From the NCBI GenBank assembly GCA_000310025.1, contig FN649727.1, positions 5,556,027-5,620,026 of the forward strand: 64,000 bases of DNA. Reading direction: 5' to 3'. Shown piece by piece: positions 48,901-61,000 of this stretch (position 1 is the stretch's first letter; each line of letters opens with the position of its first letter). The translations under genes were made by a program, and so were the position numbers. This DNA comes from Ectocarpus siliculosus (taxonomy: Eukaryota; Sar; Phaeophyceae; Ectocarpales; Ectocarpaceae). The notes beneath the pieces were generated by a model. That model did not search any database and was not told where the DNA came from. It was given only the letters and a program-made list of their open reading frames with translations.

Positions 48901-51900
48901 GGTGAATAGGGCAGCAGGGGCAGGAATAGCGCGAGTGTTTCCAGTCGATAAAGATCTATGGGTTGTCAATACAGATACGACATGGTCTATCTGTGCAGCG
49001 CTTTCATCTCGGCAGTCAAAAAGGGCAACAACACACCAGATTGTTTGCTCCTCCATGTTCCGGTGTGATAAGTCTCGAGGTGGATCTGGCAATGCCTGCC
49101 GTACGCATGTATTTGATAATTGTCGCTCTCGTCCCGGCTTGTCTCTTCACTCGAGCACAATCCAGGCATGAGTCTAATCTTGGGGCATCTGTCATTTGTC
49201 TCTCTCTCTCTCTCCTTCTCCCTCTCTCTCACCGTGGTCGGTTCTTGTACTCGTAACGCCACAGGTGTACGGTGGCTCCGCCGACCAGCTGAAACGCTTC
49301 AGCATCAACATCGCGCCCCCGGAGCAAATCTGGGTGGAAGTGGACAAGGAGAACGGCGTCTGGTTTAAGCAGGTGCTGCCCATGAAATCTCAGAGCGGGT
49401 TTTTCTTGAGTATGCGTACACATACATGTTGGTTAGCCTTTCAGAATTTACCCAGGTCCACCCCATCCCGAACGTTTGGCCGGAAGACGCAATTCTCGCT
49501 ATTTTTGTTGTTGCGGAGGTACAAACGGGAACAGGGGACGCTCACCTCGCTCGCGGTATGTTCATCCACTTTATGTTTTCTCCATCATATACAAGTACAG
49601 CCTAGCCCATTCGGAAGCTCTGCAAGCAGTGCAACAACACTTGCGGACGTCCTGCCCGCACGTTGCTCAATCGCTACTACTACACGCCGCAGGGGATGCG
49701 AAGGGGCGATGGGAAACCACATACATACCTCGTGCACGTACATGGCATAGCGTTAAACGTCACGTTTGGATTGGAAACAAATATGCTTCGGAATACGTCA
49801 CCTTTGAAGCCGGAAATCAACCAACCAACCAAGCCATTTCTTTGCTGCGTTGTCCCCGTTCCGCCGCCACCAGCTGCGCCTCATTTTTGTGATCTTCCCT
49901 TCTTGTCTCGTTCTCTCCCTGCCTCTTGTCTCTCTCTCCCCCTCGTTCTCTCACACAGTAGCTTATCGTCCCCCGGACCATCGCCTTTCGTGTTTTCAAC
50001 CGCACTGAGCCTGGCGTCTTTAAGTTGACCGCCCGGCTATCGCGGTCGATGCTAAAAACGCACCTCTATCTCTCTGTCTCTCTGTCTGTCTCTCTAGACG
50101 AAGGACGTCGAAAAGCTCCCCGAGACAGAGGCGTCGTCCAAGAGCTACTCCCGGGGCCCCCCGCCGACGATTGTCGACTACACCTTCCGGTGCGCCGGGC
50201 CGGAGGGAAACGAGAAGGTGAAAAACTTCATCACCGATGCGTACGCTTGGTACACCAAGGAAATGGAGTCCACAGAAGACAACGCGAGATACATGTGAGT
50301 CAAAACAAAAGCAAGCCCAGATGGTGCAGTGGGCCGATGAACATGTGGGAGACAAACGAGGTCGAGCTCCATCACCAAGGACGATGTACACACGTGGACA
50401 CGTTTTTACGTGAACAAGGAGCAGATACACGGGGAGTTTCTAGATACATACACGTCATTCGAGGCACACATTGGCACTCAACTTATTCTCCAGGAGTCGT
50501 TTTCTTCTTGCTGAACTGCCCTAAGAGAGAGGATAGCTTAAAGACAATGTCATAATTTTTCCCATGCTACAAAGGAAGACTAATCCTTTGTCTTGTCACA
50601 TACTAAGGATATGTCTAGCCGTGGCGATGTCCAAATGTGACAGAGCGTCTCTTGTTGGTGACAAGTATCACCCACGCTCTAGACATCGCTCGGGGTCTAC
50701 TAAACACACATGCATGATGCGGTCCGTCTGGGTGCCGGACTGATGGAAGTTTGACCACTCGTTGATCACCTTTACAAGTCATAAAACGACATTTAGCACC
50801 ATGAGCACATAACGGTATCTATCTTCGGTTCGGAAGACGACTTGGGAACGGTAACATGGGGGAGACCCGACACTCTAAACTGTTTTGTCAAGACATTGGT
50901 GATGGAATACCTGGAATGGTCTGTTCGGGAATGTCGAGCAAAGGGATTAAGAAATGCTGATATACCTCCCATCCATGCGAGTGAGAGAGAAGAAACAAGA
51001 GCCCCAAATGTGTTTCTTATGCTGCCATCTCCACAATCAACGTACAGAGTCGACTCAAAGCAGCAAAGTTGGAGCCAAAATCTGAACGAAAGCAAAACGA
51101 CAAAAAGAAAACTATCGGAGCACCTCGTTCGGGGAGGTGATTCGAATGACGATCCAAATCACAGGTGGACAGAGGGCTGACTTCACAACCCAGCGAAAGC
51201 GAGACAACAAGTCATCCAAACCTCCAACAAAACATACGTGTGTTTGGATCGAAACGACTTCTCCTGTTTTCAGGTACAGTCTGGTGGCCGCCAAGGAACC
51301 GCCGAAGAAGAAGGGAGCGTCGGCCAGATACCCCGACGGCATGGAAGATGAGGAGGGTCATCCCGTGAAGAAGGAGGATTCCTCTCCCATCATGTAAGCT
51401 GGATGTAGATCGTGCCGGTTGTTGTTGCTAAGTGTGTGTTGTTGGAGTACGGTGGGCCACGTCTTAATCTAGCCGTGTGCCCGACGATCAACAACTTTAG
51501 TCTGTTCCATCATCATGAACGCATGTTTGCGACCCCTTCGGCGTTTTCCTCGGACCCCCCCCCCTCCCCCCTCCGCATTCTCCAATCGAATCACGATATG
51601 CGGTCATAATTACGTTTGGCTACGGCTTAGGTCGACCCGCCTCATGGGGCGATTCTCGATACCGTGGTGCGCAGATACGGGTGGAATGTGTTGTGTGTGA
51701 AAGCGCCAGGTAGATGTGGAGATTGCAATGATGAGAATGGGGGGGGGGAGCAAGAATTACGTGGGCGGGTTTTTTCTCTTGGTTGGACGGGTTTTGCTTG
51801 CTTCTCCGCACGCATCGAAGTCGGACACACCATGAGATGAACTCAAGNNNNNNNNNNNNNNNNNNNNNNNNNNNNNNNNNNNNNNNNNNNNNNNNNNNNN

Positions 51901-54689
51901 NNNNNNNNNNNNNNNNNNNNNNNNNNNNNNNNNNNNNNNNNNNNNNNGAGTGTGATCGGTGACTGGTCTGTTCACGGACGAGAGAGAACCCCCCACAAGA
52001 AAATGTGAACCCGGAAAAAGGCGAGAAACACGAGACAAGGATTACGGTTCAAAAGGGACTGACTGTCGAACGTTAGGGTTGAGCGTGCACACCGGATAAC
52101 GTCACCGACAGAACAGGAACGTGGACCTCTCTTCTCCGTCGGGCGAACCAACAACAACGAGTAGCGCCCACGACATCGCCCTCTCATTCAAGCCATCAAA
52201 CCAATCGTCAGTAACATCAACACCACCACCATCATGTACCCGCCAACGCCAACACCCCAATTATAATTGTCCTCGCACAAACAATACTTGTAACAAATAT
52301 GCTCCACGCATCATCAGCTACAAGCGCTACAAGCTGGGCGACGTGAAGGACTTCGACTCCCTCTTCTTCCCGGAGAAGGAACAACTGCTCAGGGCGCTGG
52401 AGAACTTCGAGGCCAAGAGGGGCAGATACGCCATCAGGGGCTACCCGCACAAGCTCGGTTTTCTCCTCCACGGCCCCCCCGGCACCGGAAAGACGAGCCT
52501 CATCAAGGCACTAGCGTGCCGGACCGGGAGGCACATCATCCAGGTTCCCCTGGGGCGGATCAAAACCAATGAGGTGAATTGGAGGAGGCACGGTGGTTGG
52601 AGTTGCAGGCAGGGGCGGGGCAGCAAGGGCGCGGGTAGGCGGAAGGACGATCGTCTCTCTATGTACTATATGCATGTACTGTAGCTCAGATATTCTTTGT
52701 GGTGTGGTGGGGTGCGATCGCAGACCAACCTACTCGGTGGTTTCTTTGCTTGTCTGCCCGAAGAAGTGCCGGTGGACATGTGCCTTTCGAAGGAGTGACG
52801 AAAAACGGTAAGGTTTCCGGTGCATGTCTCTCGGGTTGCGGCGCAAGAATAGGCCCACCGTTTTCCCGTGGTATGTTTTCTTCCTAGGGTCGATGTGTTC
52901 TACAGTTCAGCGGTCGTCCCCGTTGATTGATTGAGTCTGTGTTAGGATTCAACCAACTTGTACTGCTGTATCTCGCCGAACCAATCAGCCAGAGATATCG
53001 ATCGCGGTCCCGACCTTTGTCCAACTAAAAGTCCGAATCAAAATTGACCACCAATAAAACCCCGACAGGACCTGATGAACATCATGTTCGACCAATCGTT
53101 CCGCGTGGCCACGCAAGAGCTGCCGGTCCCGCTCAAGCACGAGAACGTGATCTACGTGTTCGAGGACGTAGACGCGGCGTCCAAGATCGTCAAGACCAGA
53201 AAGAGCATCATCAACAACGACGACAACAGCAGCAGCAGCAGCAGCTGCAGCAAGGGCGACGACAGCGAGGAGTACGCGGACGCGTACGACAAGCTCGACC
53301 TCTCGGTGAGCCGCCACTGATCGATCGGGAGTTTCGTGTAGGCGGCATCCATGTACTATACCTCTTCTGATAGTATTACAGGGGTTTGGAGTTGAACACT
53401 TTGCTGCCAGCTCGGTTTCTTTGTGGGTCAGTGATGGCGTTGTTCCCTCTTGACAGTTTTCCGGAGGTTGGGGGTTGACACATCGCTGCAAGCTCGGGTT
53501 CATGGTGAGTCGGGAATGACGTCGTTTAGAAGATCCCTTTCAGCGTTTGTTTGTTCACTACGTTAGGAACTGCGCTGTGATACTCCCCTTCAACCATGCG
53601 CCCCCGGTCGATGGAGTAATTGCCGCACACACACGCGCTACAGTTTTTTTTCGAAAAAAACACGCGTTCCTCCCGAATCCTAGACTCGGTGTTTATACGC
53701 AACCTTGACAACGGTAGTAGAAATAACTGGCCAAAGCCAACCAACAAAACATATGACGAAAAACTAAACAATAAAACATCGGACGCATTGCCAGGGTCTC
53801 CTGAACGTTCTGGACGGGGTCGTGGACACGCCCGGCAGGCTCGTTGTGGTGACCACCAACATCGTCGACTGCTTGGACCCCGCTCTCATCCGGCCCGGGC
53901 GCGTCGATCAGAAGATTCTTCTCGGGTACATGCGGTGAGTGAAAGTGGCGATGGGCAGGCCACTCTCTAGGCCGAAACGCTTCTTCAAAATCTCCCGTGT
54001 TAATGCCGCCGCCGCCGCCGCCGCCGCCGCGAAGATGGTGTTGGTTGTTCTCTGCCGTCATTTAAGCTCTCTTGTCGGTGCAAACAGCAAACACCGGAAG
54101 TAATTCATCCGTCCCGGCTCTATCCCGATTAGTTCAGCGCGTACAATGCCACACACAAGCTCACCTCCCCCCCCCCCCTCCCCCCCCGTCGTCCACCCGA
54201 AACGAAAAAAGGTACGACGCGGCGCTGGCAATGACCAAGCACTTCTTCCCCGAGGAGAGCGAGAGCCTCACCGACGAGCAGAAGAAACGCCTCCAGGACG
54301 TCTTCAGCGACAAGGCCGTCGCGCTGAGAAGGAGGCCCGCTTCGAACTACGGCGGGGGCGACCGGGGCGAGCTCACGCCCGCGACGATGGAGAAGGTGCT
54401 GGGCGAGCACGAAAAGGTTGACGACTTCCTGGAGGCGCTTGAGGCGTTCGCTCTGGAGAAGCCGGCCAGCGGCGGTGGCGGTGGCGGTGGCGGTGGCGGT
54501 GGCGGTGGCGGTGGCGGTGGCGGCGGCCGTGGCGGTGGCGGTGGCGACGCTCTACCCAAGGATCAGCTCGGGCTAACCCTGAGCAGCGGGGTGGCGAAGG
54601 CGGACGAGAGCGTCGAAGAAGAGGAAGAGGAGGAGGGCGCAGGAGAGACCCCGGTGCTCGTGCCTGCTGGTTTCAAAGACGATGACTAG
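45998..54689 (+). CDS. BCS1-like AAA ATPase, copy C, exon 4 disrupted
   Basis: Near-twin of copy B. Open exons: 45998-46045, 47223-47423, 47801-47905, 49265-49372, 50098-50294, 51274-51393, 52318-52573, 53069-53305, 53795-53934, 54212-54689 (stop TAG). Walker A GPPGTGKT, Walker B FEDVD, TTN sensor 1 and RPGR are all intact. The region homologous to B exon 4 (about 48412-48515) lacks the acceptor CAACAG, and its body is 2 bp longer than in B, so it cannot be read in frame. Skipping it joins two phase-0 exons and still gives about 629 residues. The gene may therefore be functional without that segment, use an unseen exon, or be a young pseudogene. The last exon has a Gly run of about 25 residues against 8 in copy B. 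Intron 7 contains a 100-N gap. Confidence 0.75.
46422..46467. repeat. (AG)n microsatellite in intron 1 of gene C
   Basis: Short interrupted AG tract at the same place as the long tract in gene B. Confidence 0.9.
50622..50689. repeat. Hairpin in intron 5 of gene C
   Basis: GCGATGTC pairs perfectly with GACATCGC and AGAGCGT with ACGCTCT. Compared with gene B, one G-T pair has become A-T, so pairing is kept. It is the counterpart of the hairpin at 39630-39699. The intron number is one lower than in gene B because exon 4 is not counted. Confidence 0.65.
51848..51947. other. Assembly gap (100 N) in gene C
   Basis: In gene B the same interval holds only about 20 bp, so the 100 N is a default-size placeholder rather than a measured gap. 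It lies in an intron; flanking exons end at 51393 and start at 52318. Confidence 0.99.
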
Positions 54690-57600
54690 ACGACTGACGG
54701 CGCGGCAACTACGACATGATAGATAGATGGACAGTGGTAGTGTCTCGCTGCTGTTGTCCTCTTAGGTCTGCCGACGGGCGATCGTTTGCGGTTGCGCGCA
54801 CGCGTGCGTGACGGCGAGACTTGTGTCGAGTAGAGATGTGTGCGTGATAACGGACGCTACGGTTCTTCTCCCGACCTGACACTCTCCTCGATCTTTTTCG
54901 TAAGATGACCCGTTTCGTAGGTTCTAGCTGTAGTAGGTGCTAGCTGCGAAGGTGCCGGCGGACTGTTATTTCTTTTGGAGGGGCAGAAGGGGGTGATTCT
55001 TCAGGACGATTGTATTATATATATTTGCCCCTCGCAGTCCACCCGTCACCCGTACGTATATACACAGTAGTCCACATCTATCTGCGGGGATAAAACATTA
55101 AAAAACAAGTTGCGAGCAGCACGCATACATAGAGAGGTTTCTTTGAGGCATCTACAGCAGCAGTTGAGAAGTTGTTTGTCGAAGGCGGCCAAACCGCCTT
55201 TGTGGAGAAGGTGAAATCCTCCTATCCTACTTGTAGTCGAATAGTATCGTAGCACGAGAAGAGCATCCGCAGGCTACGACTGCTCAAGTGCGGTATTGTG
55301 GCAAGAAGATGCATCCGCGCTATTATGTGGTGTGCGGGACAGAGATATGATGGTACTGGTTTCAATTTTGTCAACAAAGCCCAGGAGGGAGATTTTGACC
55401 GCGCTACATCTGAGCCCCGCTTGGTTGTTTCCGGACCTCCACTGCTTCCTGTTTCGGGAGCGCCCTGATTGTGTTCGGTGTACTTCATATCCTCTCTCGT
55501 TAAATTGACATATGGTCTACAGTTGGTGTGTGTGCCCGTAACCGTCGGGTGGGGTTCTAATGCCGTACATGTCTGTTCTATTTAGTCTAGTGTGTGTTCC
55601 GACGTATTGTGGTTCTTTTTTGGTGGAGAGGACTCGCTGAACAGATGATATTATGGTGATGAGAATGGCGCATCAGTTCAAATGCGTCATATTATTTGGG
55701 CCGGGGCCTCGGTATTTTTCTTGATACGGTTGTAAATCAACATGTTGCTGTCTGGTGATGGATTGGTACTTACTTCAGCTTCGTGCGACTAATTAGTTTT
55801 CTAGGATGTTCGCCCGGAGGTTTCGGGATTGTTGTTTTGGGTGCGTTATTGTTGGTGTTGCTATCTGTTTCATTCAAGCCTTCCTTCATCGAGGAGTTCG
55901 ACTACGCGGGATGTTGCGTTTCTGGGAGTTACAGTAGTGTTGTTGCATGATGTTGTTCTGTGCCACTGGAACCGTGTGCTTGGCGAGACATATAGTCTAC
56001 ATAATTTCAAACCACAAAATATCTCTAAACAAAAGCGAAGTGCGGGCAAAACCAGAATGTAGAAGGGGCGATGAATCCGGGCTCCGATCTTTCTCGTATG
56101 CGTGTGAGGAGTTTGCTGCCATGAGCTCATCTTGTACTTCCTTGCGCGGGCGGGCGTCCAACCCTACTACTGCGCTTTTAGTAATGGTCTCGGATGTTTT
56201 TGTGTGTGTGTTTTTTTTTTGGGGGGGGGTATGCCACGCCGGAGCCTGATTGTGGGGGTGGGTGTGGTTTTCCCGGTGTCGCGTGTTGTTGTCTTTTGGT
56301 GCGCACGATACGGTCGATATTGAGCACTACTGTAGGTGTTTCATGCTGGCATGCGTTGTTCCGTGCGACGCGGTTGACCTTATTATTGTCGCATGTTGTA
56401 CAATACAACTGGTACATTTTTATTGGGGTTTCCGTCAACGATCCAGACAGTATGAAGATCTCTAAAGGTCGGCCCAGGCTGTTGACAGTATAAACATGAT
56501 GCCATAGACCAATTGCCAAGCTAAGCTACCCGTTTCCTACGGGGGCTTGCCAAGAAGAAAATTGTGTGTTTGGTGGTTTAAGTGGCTTTAGTGAGCGAGG
56601 AACGGGAGGGAGGGCAGGCCTGATCTAGTTACTTACGATAAATGGTGAACAAACGACGAATGATTGGAGATTGGGGTGTCGGGTAGTGCCGCTGTACATG
56701 GGTGCACGCGCGTCCACTGCACTTCAATCCCGAGCGTGTTCTACAGACGAGATGCGCTGCAAAAGCGACGTGCATCATGCCAATACAGAAAGCTTGAGCG
56801 CAGTTACGGCTGTGCTTTCAACTGACGAAATCCACAGACGAGAGGCTTGGTCAAGTGCGTACTACTGTACCACACTATAGCTGGGCCTGTGCCATCTTTT
56901 TCTCTTGGTGGGATGCATATAAACCATGTCACAGCCTGGACTAACAGCCGTCGAAGGAGTCCTGGTGAATACTATAGACCACCGGACGTCTCCCTACGGT
57001 CGGGGCTACATCGCCGCTGGACGCTTGCGCTGCGCTCCTTTATACGAACCAGCGTGTGTGCGTCCGATGCGTTGGATACAAAGAAAGGTGTTAAAAGTTC
57101 CCAGTTGTTCACTTGACTACGAGGAGCGGCAACATTCCGTGGACGTCAACTGATGCGTACGTGCCTTCATCTGTCACGTGCGGGATCCGCTCTAACAACG
57201 TGGTAAGAAACAAGACACAACACAAATGTTAGCCCCAAAGTGAATGTACTGCCCAAGCGGATGGATGGGTGTTCTGTCCGTATTTTTTCCATCACATCCA
57301 TCCATCGGCGTCGCTCAAACCCACCACGGTCGCCCGAAGGATCCCGTACCTCCCTCGCTCAAGCGGCGAAAAAATCTTGTTGCCAACAATGAACTATAAC
57401 CATCACCAAAACTAGCGGGAGAACGGAAACAACATAGAAGTACATATTTACACGTCTAAGCCACCGACACGAAGCAGGTATACGACCTTCCTCCTCTCTT
57501 CTCTTAACCCGTCTTGACCCACTAATAAAACCGTCCTCACCACTACCCACCCCCCGTCCTTATCCCTGTCGGCAAGTCCGTCAGTCGTCGTGAACATGAC

Positions 57601-58020
57601 AGACCACATAAAAGTCGCGCGTTCTGCGAGACTGGTGTCGCAACGCAGCACACAGAACAATATTGCAAGGAGAGACAGCCTTGTCCGGCCCTGAATCGAC
57701 CGTCTACAACACACTATATTTGTCATTCTACATACTACAGCAGCAGCATGTAGATCGCAAAGAGGGGCTTGTCACGACGACCGGAGAAAGAGGTGCCGCC
57801 GCGAATAGGCGCTCTCTTGTTGGCGTAAATCGTTCCAAACCATGTACCATCCGGTTCCCGAAACTCAGTACACCTCGCTTGCCTCGGTCAACCGCGGCAG
57901 TCTACTGGTGTACAGTACCTCGCAAGCCAAAAAAAATGCAACGCAGGCGTCTGCTTCGAAAAAAGGTGCTACAAAAACCGCGTGAGAAAAACTTGGAATG
58001 TACGTTAGCGCCGTCGGTCG
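54690..58020. other. Intergenic region between ATPase gene C and the zinc-hook ATPase
   Basis: It contains the gene C 3' flank, the diverged end of duplication unit 2 (to about 56515), then about 1.5 kb of unique sequence up to the stop codon of the minus-strand gene. It includes a T-run/G-run pair near 56211-56228. No frame here has a recognisable protein. Confidence 0.6.
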
Positions 58021-61000
58021 TCATTGTAGCCGAGGACCTACAACAACCGAAGAGCTGTCTCGCTGCTTCACCACCTGGTCGATGGCGTCGAACGATTCCT
58101 GTAGTTCCTCCGAGGGAAGATCCTGAAACACACACACACACATTATAGTGGCCGACGGGGTATATGTGGGTGGGTAGAAGTACGCACGTAAACGTTGGTG
58201 GGCTCGAGCTACATCGCGGCACTTGGGGTGATACTCCAATATTATTGTTCCGTGCGATGTTTGTTGCCTCTCCAGTCGACGCCGTACTGCGGTCATTGCC
58301 GGCCTACTACTACTTCCTCTACGTATGATTTCTCGTTTATTACGAACCCACCTGTAGTATGACGAGGATGGTCGAATACATGGCGTGCGTGGGTCCGAAG
58401 TCGGATTCTTTGCCCGCGTTCCGCCCGTGCGTCAGGGCTCTAAGCATGCTTGCCACCTGCAAAAGAAGCGGAGAAAGGATACAAGGAGAGGTTAACGACG
58501 AGATGCAGAGAACTATAGAGAAGGCGAACGAGCACAGAAGAACGGGGACAACACCGGCAACATAGTCACACCCCACCACAACCGCCCCCCCCCTCCCTCC
58601 CCTCCAAGAGGTTTTCAACCAACCCGCACAGCCCCCACCCCCCCGCACGCGAAACACCCCCCCCTCAACTCACCCGCTCCCTGCCATACGAATCGAGCTG
58701 GCTCAGCACCTCGTCGAGGACCAAGAGGTTGCACGAGAACCGCCCCCTCTGCCGCGCCAGCTCGATGAAGGCCAGCTCCAGGGCCAGGCTCGCCCGCCTC
58801 CACTGACCCCCGGACAGCTGCGACAGGGAGCGGTCGCGGAAGCGACCGTCGGCGGCCCTGACGCTGGCCCTCTTCACGACCCGGTCGCCCTCCATGGGCA
58901 GGTGGAGCTGCAGGGCGCCGTCCGACAGCGCGTCGAGGTACCTGTCTTTGTCATTGTGCAAGGGTTTAGCTAATTGCCCAGCCCGTGTGTGTTGTTCGTT
59001 TATGGTTTTAGTGCGAGCGATCCACACACATGCGCTCTTCACATGACTGACCGACGCGTACGAAACCGAAAAAAAACGAAACGACACGAACGAAACCGAA
59101 GAAAAGTGGGACGAGAAACACTGTGCAGCATCCAAGACGTGAGGACGCTTGGTTTGATGTTAAGCTGCCTCCGGTTTTGTATTTGCTCGAAATCTATCTC
59201 TGCAAGAGAGCGCCGAAACCCTCGCAACGAGAGGAGACCACCGGATGCATGCAACGAGGACTCTGCTCTAATTCTCGCCCAGGGAGATTTCTCGTCAGCA
59301 GCGTCTGCCTCTCTATTCGCCAGCGGGCCTAACGACGCAGCTCGGACGTCCAGCGCATCGGGGGTATCCGTCTATACTACAGACATTAACGAGAGAGATC
59401 ACGACATTCTCCTGCACAGTTTTGTCGTGGGGTGAGCAATCGGCCATTCGAACAGGGGCGCTGAGATACCGACCAACAACAAGGGCATAGGAAAGAACGA
59501 AGAAATCCCAGCAGGTACGTACGGGTCACAACTTACCCCTCACCTCTCGACAACAACTGCAAGAAACCCCATTTGCCGTCCCCCCTCCCTCGCTACATCA
59601 TACACCAAGGTGTGTGGTATTGACTGCACATTGTCCTGCCCAGATAATTTCTTTGCGACAACGACACAATCGACGCCCCCCAACCCCCCGCCCTCTTTCC
59701 CCTCGAACCCCCCGCTTCTGAGCCGCCGCCCGCCCCATCGCAAAGCCACACCAAACCTACATAGTCTACCTATGATCCCCCGTTTTCAAGTACGCTCTGA
59801 CCTGGCAACGTTTGCCTCCAGCTGGTTCACGGCATCCCGGAAGACGAAGTTTTGGACGCCTCGCATGCCGAGGTGCTCAGCAAGGGCTGGCGGCGAAACG
59901 AAGCAAGGGGACGCGGTTGATGCATTCGCAACGGTGATTGGGGTGCCAGGTGGGTGGGCTGGCGGTAAGGTCGCGGTGGGGCTGGCTCGTCTCATCAGAG
60001 ATCGGAGCGGGTGTGGCTACAAAATTCATTGCAGCATTTTCGCGCCTTGGCCGCGGTAGATCAAGCCCAGTTGCGCGGCCGTGTGCACGCAAGAGTGCCG
60101 AGAGTAGGAAAAGCATGCCGACGCGAGCAAAACGTGAGCAGGAGTCCGCGCAGTCGAATTCTCAACAGGGTTCTCTTTTCGCAAAAATACAACTACAATA
60201 AAAAAAAAAGTTTTCCGGCGGCGGCAGGCCGAGGGTGGCGCCGCGAAAACACGGTCCGCTTTGCGACAACACCAGCGACAAGCAGTTCCTCGACGTCTCC
60301 GCGTGAAACAACCAACAGAAGGGGCAAGCACCAACGAATTCTACGGCGCCCCTTACCGGTGCTGGTGGCCTTATGGGCGGAGGCGTCTTTCTCCTTCTTC
60401 TCCACCTCGGACAGCTCCTTTCGAAGCCTTTCCGCCTGCGTCTCGATCTCGCGGACCCGCGACAAGGCCACCTCTTTCGCTTGCAACAGCCGCTCTTGTT
60501 CGGCCTTTTTTGTTCCGTTGTTGTTGTTGTTGTTGTTGTTTGGTATTTGTTGTTCCGAGGCCGGTGCCGCGCAGCCGAGCAAGACCAACGGGCAGTCCAC
60601 CCACGTGCCGAGGTCAGCGGGATGGCGTAGCAGGGGGGGAAAGGGGAACGTGACCAAGTTCAAACGATCGACGATTGGGGGGGGCGCAGGGTGAGCAATG
60701 GCAGCCAAGACGCGAGGAGAGAAGGGGGCGGGGTCGTGACCGACCCCGTCTGGAACGTTGCCCTACAGCAGAGACGGTAGCGACGAATCATGACGCTGAC
60801 CGTAACAGGCAAGGTTGGCAAAAAAGAAGTGTGTTCGTACGCTCTGCACCCCTTCGCGGCATGCGCGGTGAGGGAAACGATGCAAAACTGCTATTAGAAG
60901 GAAAACAGGGCCAAAACACACGCGGACGTTCTTGAGACTATTCTAGCTCAAGAGCAAGACGATGTCCAACACAACGAGGAATAAGAATGCACGAAAAACA

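Larger units (their letters stand above)
45405..56515 (+). repeat. Tandem duplication unit 2 (contains ATPase gene C)
   Basis: Direct copy of 33205-45405, about 1.1 kb shorter mainly because it lacks the two insertions found in gene B introns 5 and 6. It carries about 150 bp of private sequence in intron 5 (about 49930-50075) and a 100-N gap in intron 7. Confidence 0.85.

Noticed and set aside
56671-57153. Overlapping plus-strand frames of 69-89 codons
   Set aside because: No recognisable motifs, no splice-linked continuation and no duplicate elsewhere in the window.
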